Shown: positions 7,109-11,337 of the stretch, one piece after another
Numbering within the stretch: the stretch's first letter is position 1
Layout: every line of letters begins with the position of its first letter
From: Paraglomus occultum
Taxonomy: Eukaryota; Glomeromycota; Glomeromycetes; Paraglomerales; Paraglomeraceae
Direction of reading: 5' to 3'
Length of the DNA: 11,337 nt
NCBI GenBank assembly: GCA_910592205.1
Contig: CAJVPJ010001220.1
Coordinates: 1 to 11,337 of the forward strand
The notes under the pieces: generated by a model
Seen by the model: only the letters and a program-made list of their open reading frames with translations
Database searches by the model: none
Told to the model about the DNA's origin: nothing
Made by a program: the position numbers and the translations under genes

Positions 7109-10100
7109 TGAATGGTAATGATGACATTAAGATTGTAATTGATACCCCGCAAGGACCACCGCCACCACCTAAGCATGTAGATGCATGCACATTCTCACCA
7201 AATGGAAGTCATCTGGCGACATTTTCTGCAACCGATGGAATAATAACTATATGGAATGTAGATCAACTAGAGAAAAAAGGGAAAACTTACCATTGGCAGA
7301 ATAATGACACTGTTCTAAAGTCAAGGGAAAAAACTAAACGAGTGGCGAGTGATATTGACTTTGCGTTGTCTAATGGAGGTAAGGCGGATCATATTCTCTC
7401 TCCAAGAATAAATCGTTTGGGCTAATATTGAACCAACAATGTTTTACAGGTAGCTTTGTGGCTCTGAGCACAATTAAACTTCCACAAGAATGTGAAGATC
7501 CGATACCATTTGAACTTGAAACCTGTGTCAACAAGTTTTTCACGTATGTCGTCGATCCTAGCAACTCACGCCCTATAACTGATCCTACTCTGACGAATCT
7601 AAAAGGAGCGATCAAGTTTTCCTCTGACAGTACAAAGCTCATTGTGTGCGATGTACAGAATAATACGAAAAAGAAATTGCTTTATATCTTCTCAACACGG
7701 AATTGGACATTGGAAAAAAGGGATCTTTCAGACATTTACGATAAATTTACAAATTGCCTGCAAAGCATACATGACCCATGGAATCAGGTGAAATTTTTGA
7801 AAAACTCGCTACTCGGAGACCATTTTATATGCGTGGAGAACGTGAGTATAACGTATTAGATTAATCTTAATATATCTCTTACAAACGCATTTATCTAATC
7901 CTCTAATTTCTTGCTTATTGTTTGCGCGCTCTGGGAAAATACGCTGTATTAATGCATCGATTTATTTCTTAGTGGAAACTAGCGTCACTCTGGTCGATAC
8001 CTAGATGTCAACTGATGACTTACATTCGATGCCCGGAAGATGTTTCCTTCCTAAATGTTTACAAAGAACCGGCCGTGTTTGCCCTTTCTCATAGCCAAAA
8101 AAAGCTAGCAGCATGGACCTCAGAAGGAGTACTTACAATCTTTTCATGCGAAGGTGGTGCCGTACTTTCCCCTGTAGAGACGAACCCCGACACCAAATCT
8201 GCGGGAGAGACAAACATAATATGGATTAGGGGGGACCAATTTGTAATGATAATCAACGCAACTGATGGGATGCAAATACGGGACGTTCATACTTGTGCGG
8301 CCATTACTGAGGATTATGTAGATATAGAGCCAAAGTCAGTGTTCCAACCAACGGGCACCGGTTCGTATGCCAACTATAGCAAGCAGTTGCCATCAATCAG
8401 CAAAGCCGACGTACCTACTTTACCTGACGATAATTTGATTATAAACGAATCGTTGCTGTTGCCACCGGGAACCGAGACAGCCTGGGAAGCAGAGTCTGAC
8501 TATCACTCTGAAATTGATAGTGATGAAGAGACGGGCGGGAAGCCGAATGAAGATGTGATGAAACCCGAATTGACAATTGACCAAATTATCATGTATCAAA
8601 CTGAATCGGGGTCGTATGAACTTGATGCTCATCTTGCTACTTTTCTTGGATACGACTCAGTGGAAGTAGTACAAGAAGAACTGCGCACTCAATTCTCGTC
8701 ACCGTCATGCTCCAAATTCGATGATAATGTCTATGTCACGGCAATCCTTTTATGTTACTTTCAGGGTGCAATGGCAAATCAGCGAGACATGTCGATATTG
8801 ACTGATACTTGTGAAAGGGCGCTTACCTGGTTAGAAACGCGCATCGGCGACAAGCGTGTCGTGAAAGAACTTCTTGAATCAGCGAAAACTTTTGTCATTG
8901 GTCGAGGCCTTCTTATCCTTACAGTCACGCCTAATTGTGTCAGGAAATTTTCAAATGGCAGGAATTGGGTTCAGTCAAATCTTTCTGTTGCCATTGTTGA
9001 CGCCTCCGAAAATGAAATTGCCAAAATAATAACGGCAACTGAAAACACCGAAAGCGTACATTACGTTCCCGTTTCTGGATCGAGTGACAAGATTATTTTC
9101 CGTGTTGACGAGAGGTTTATATTTCGTGCTGTTCATCTTGGTTTCTACGAACTGCATATCAATGAGCTGTTTACAGAGAATCGGGTTGGAAAGATAAAGG
9201 ACTTTGATAAATGGGAGAAAATTAAGAGTGTTGATGGCAGGGATCACGAGAGCGAAATTCACATAGAAGCTCAGTTCATCCCAATGGCTTGTCTGACATT
9301 TGACAAGAACTTTACTTTCAGCGAGCAGAACATAGAAGTCCGCCATCTCTACGCGATCATTTTGTGGAAGCGTCCTGATAATTCGTATGAGCTTGATGAT
9401 AGATTAGCTCGAATTTTCAATTTTGGAAATCATCAGGAATTGTTGACGAACTTTAAAGATTGGCATAGTCAGGTTGCTGACAGCCAGATTTATGATAAAC
9501 AAATTTTTAAACATGATGAGGATCATCGTATATTGGCCACTGCTCTTGTGATTGCTTATATGAGACTCATTTGTGCGAGATATAAAAGCGAGTGGACGTT
9601 GTATGTCGGTAAATTGCGCTCATGGATTGACAATCAGCTTTATGACGTTGACGTGTGTAGACATTTAGCCAGGATAGCAAAGGATTTCGTTAGGCATATA
9701 TTCGGAGTTACAAGGACAGATATTAAAGTGCAACCCGGTAAATGGACATTACTATTTTCTGTATGTGCTTGTGTTATAGACTGTTATCCGTTAAATTAAT
9801 TCTTTTCTTTCTTGTTTCCTAGCTGTCACCATCAGAACCGTTACCAGGTTACTCACTTTTCAGTCCGAAAAAGGCTCGTTCCCTCTCACCGATAGAATCG
9901 CCGCTTTTTACGGATTTAAGACATTGGAAGAACATTTTGGCGACTCTTTTGCAAGCAAAGTCGGCCCAGAAGTCCAAGTTTCTGCTATTACCGCCATGTA
10001 TTTGAAACTGGTGGCGGTTGATTACAGGAACACCTGGGATAAACACTATGAAAAGTTGTCCGCCTGGTTGGACGTTAACCTAGGTAACGCTCAAATAGAA

Positions 10101-11337
10101 GCTGATGTTTTCAGAAGTGCCAAGAAGTTTGTTCTCGAAAGATTCCCAACTAGTGCGAAAACGCTTGAAACTCCGTTCACTATTCCCAAAAACAGAATCA
10201 CCAGAGCTCACATTGAAACTACCTACATGAACCAGCACGAAACTGGTGCTTTCTTTATTAACAATGAACTTGCATCTTCTCTTGGTTTCGACAGCGAAGA
10301 TCGTTTCCGGTCAACGATTATAACGTTCAAAAACAAGCTTTCCAAGGGCAGATTGTCGCGTATGAATGTTAATACTTGGGCTACCGTTTTTGTTCTCCTT
10401 TTTTGGCGTTTAGTAGCAATCGGTTATCAATTCGAATGGCAGTCTCGTTATGAAATTTCGTATGAATGGCTATTTGTTAAGTTTAAAGCTAGAGAATCGG
10501 TCGAAAGGGAAGCATTCGAGCGCATAAAGACGCTCATAAAGGACCTTTACGAGATTGACAAGGAAACATTGAAAGAGGATATTCAGTTCGAAGCATCATT
10601 CAGAGAAAGGAAGAATTTGATTCAATCTGGAAGGTTGCTAAAAGAGAAAGCTTTAGTCGGTATGTGTGATACATTATGCGCGAATCAGGCAAGACTGACA
10701 ATTTGAAATGTACTAACCTAAATAAATTCATATTATATAGGCTCTTCCAGCCTAATCGGCTTAATTCGTTTGCAGATTGACAGTGCAACCATCGATCAAG
10801 CACTCGGCTTATTTTGGTTAGCAGGTGGAAACTCGGACCCATATGTAACGATTTCTGACTTTGCTACTGAATGGATTTACGGAGAAACGAAGATTGTATA
10901 CAATAGTAAAAAGCCCGTCTGGAAACAAGTCTTTTATATCCCGTTATATGATCAGCAGAAGAAGCTAAAGTTAAAAGTGAACGACTATAACGCGTTCTTT
11001 AAAAACGTTCCGCTGGGCGCATGCATTTTGGATATTAACAACGTAGTGGTTCGAGCTCGTGAAACAGAGGAAGTCAAGCGGGAGAAAAGAGATGTCGATT
11101 TAAGATACAAGAGCAATGTCACTGGTCGGCTTCGATTTGATGTGGAATTTATCTCGCTCGGTGACGACTATTTTAAAAGAGTGTTAGATGCTCCCCCTAT
11201 CGGTCTAGATCGTCTCTATTTCATCTTATCTCTCCAACGTCAGGCAGGATCATTTGAAATTGACGATTGCTTAGCCAAGCTTTTTGACCTTTCAACCATC
11301 GAGGAATTGATTCAGCCATTTCAGGGAAGTTTCGGGT
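7108..11337 (+). CDS. WD40-like / C2 / VWA5-PARP4-type helical repeat protein, 5 exons, 3' incomplete
   Basis: Exons 7108-7378, 7450-7841, 7973-9737, 9823-10659 and 10741-11337 join without stops into at least 1287 residues. Introns are 71, 131, 85 and 81 nt (donors gtaagg, gtgagt, gtaaat, gtatgt), and the last has TACTAAC at 10711-10717. Residues 1 to about 320 are beta-propeller-like: after a PPPPP run, residues 23-56 contain FSPNGSHLATFS and IITIWNV, a WD40-style blade. An acidic linker follows (about 390-415). Helical modules lie at about 421-531, 677-797, 812-917, 937-1054 and 1244 onward. Each opens with a G/N-[SA]-[YF]-[EPF]-[LI] signature and an L-A helix, and the four complete modules later have an aromatic-rich helix and a W-[LI] motif. 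C2-like domains lie at about 533-660 and 1092-1228. The modules resemble the C-terminal helical region of VIT/VWA5/PARP4 proteins. An adaptor acting at membranes is inferred; no enzymatic motif is visible. The ATG is the first in frame. Confidence 0.8.
8900..9290 (+). other. Degenerate C2-like domain within exon 3 of the large protein
   Basis: Residues about 533-660 follow the same strand order as the later C2 domain: GLLILTVTP, SNLSVAIVDA, VHYVPVSGSSDKIIFRV, then HLGFYELHINELF and a closing IHIEAQFIPM. The SDPYV hallmark and the third-loop acidic cluster are missing, so calcium-dependent lipid binding is not expected. The assignment rests on strand pattern and on its parallel position after a helical module; it could be another beta-sandwich. 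Confidence 0.5.
10743..11160 (+). other. C2 domain near the C-terminal end of the large protein
   Basis: A strand (GLIRLQIDSA) is followed by the hallmark SDPYVTI, then KKPVWKQVFYIPL, LKLKVNDYNAFFKN with PLG, and a closing strand GRLRFDVEFISL. These follow the usual C2 order. The calcium-site Asp of SDPYV is present. In the third loop one Asp is kept (NDYN), but the following acidic positions are Asn, so calcium binding may be weak or lost. C2 domains typically bind phospholipid membranes. Confidence 0.75.

Noticed and set aside
8975-9346. Minus-strand frame of 123 codons (and others at 8420-8632, 7370-7642, 9849-10046, 10600-10842)
   Set aside because: These lie antisense to well-supported exons of the large gene and are shadows of them.
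9761-9822. Alternative donor gtatgt at 9761 for the third intron of the large gene
   Set aside because: It leaves phase 0, which does not match the reading frame of exon 4; the donor at 9738 leaves one base and restores the frame.

Overview
The window looks like nuclear DNA of a fungus. It is AT-rich, genes are sparse, and coding exons are separated by short spliceosomal introns (71-131 nt) with clear GT donors (gtaagg, gtgagt, gtaaat, gtatgt) and AG acceptors; one intron carries a perfect TACTAAC branch box. A decayed pogo/Tigger-type DNA transposon tail and the style of the large C2/beta-propeller protein suggest an early-diverging fungus, possibly an arbuscular mycorrhizal fungus (Glomeromycotina). 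That placement is an inference from family resemblance, not something the sequence proves.

Layout. Positions 1-110 hold spaced GGGTC-type motifs and an (ATT)12 microsatellite. Positions 117-532 (+) carry the end of a small or broken gene with a lysine-rich tail, one clear intron and a probable one-base frameshift. Positions 1169-1557 contain overlapping weak open frames without a firm call. On the minus strand, about 2310-1627 resembles a SIKE/FGFR1OP2-type coiled-coil protein (a STRIPAK-complex component in other eukaryotes), again with a frame break. Just upstream of it, 2917-2489 (-) is the C-terminal tail of a pogo/Tigger/jerky-type DDE transposase without its catalytic core, bordered by two tandem repeats (2912-3018 and 3083-3141) and a fold-back sequence (3171-3288). 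From about 3.3 kb to 7.0 kb I find no gene I can name, only a diverged 109-nt tandem duplication (4005-4217), one ATG-started minus-strand frame (5358-5125) and a small hairpin.

The main gene starts at 7108 (+) and runs off the right edge. Five exons (7108-7378, 7450-7841, 7973-9737, 9823-10659, 10741-11337) join in frame into at least 1287 residues. The product has an N-terminal WD40-like region, an acidic linker, and then five copies of a helical module of roughly 105-120 residues interleaved with two C2-like domains, in the order module-C2-module-module-module-C2-module. Each module opens with a Gly-Ser/Ala-aromatic signature followed by a Leu-Ala helix, and resembles the C-terminal helical region of VIT/VWA5/PARP4-type proteins. 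A four-codon upstream ORF ends on the first base of the start codon (TAATG), downstream of a TATA-like box. The likely role is a membrane- or scaffold-associated adaptor; this is inferred from domains only.

The left part of the window therefore looks like a graveyard of transposon remains and frame-broken genes, while the right part holds one large, apparently intact gene of unusual architecture. Nothing suggests the genes act together.
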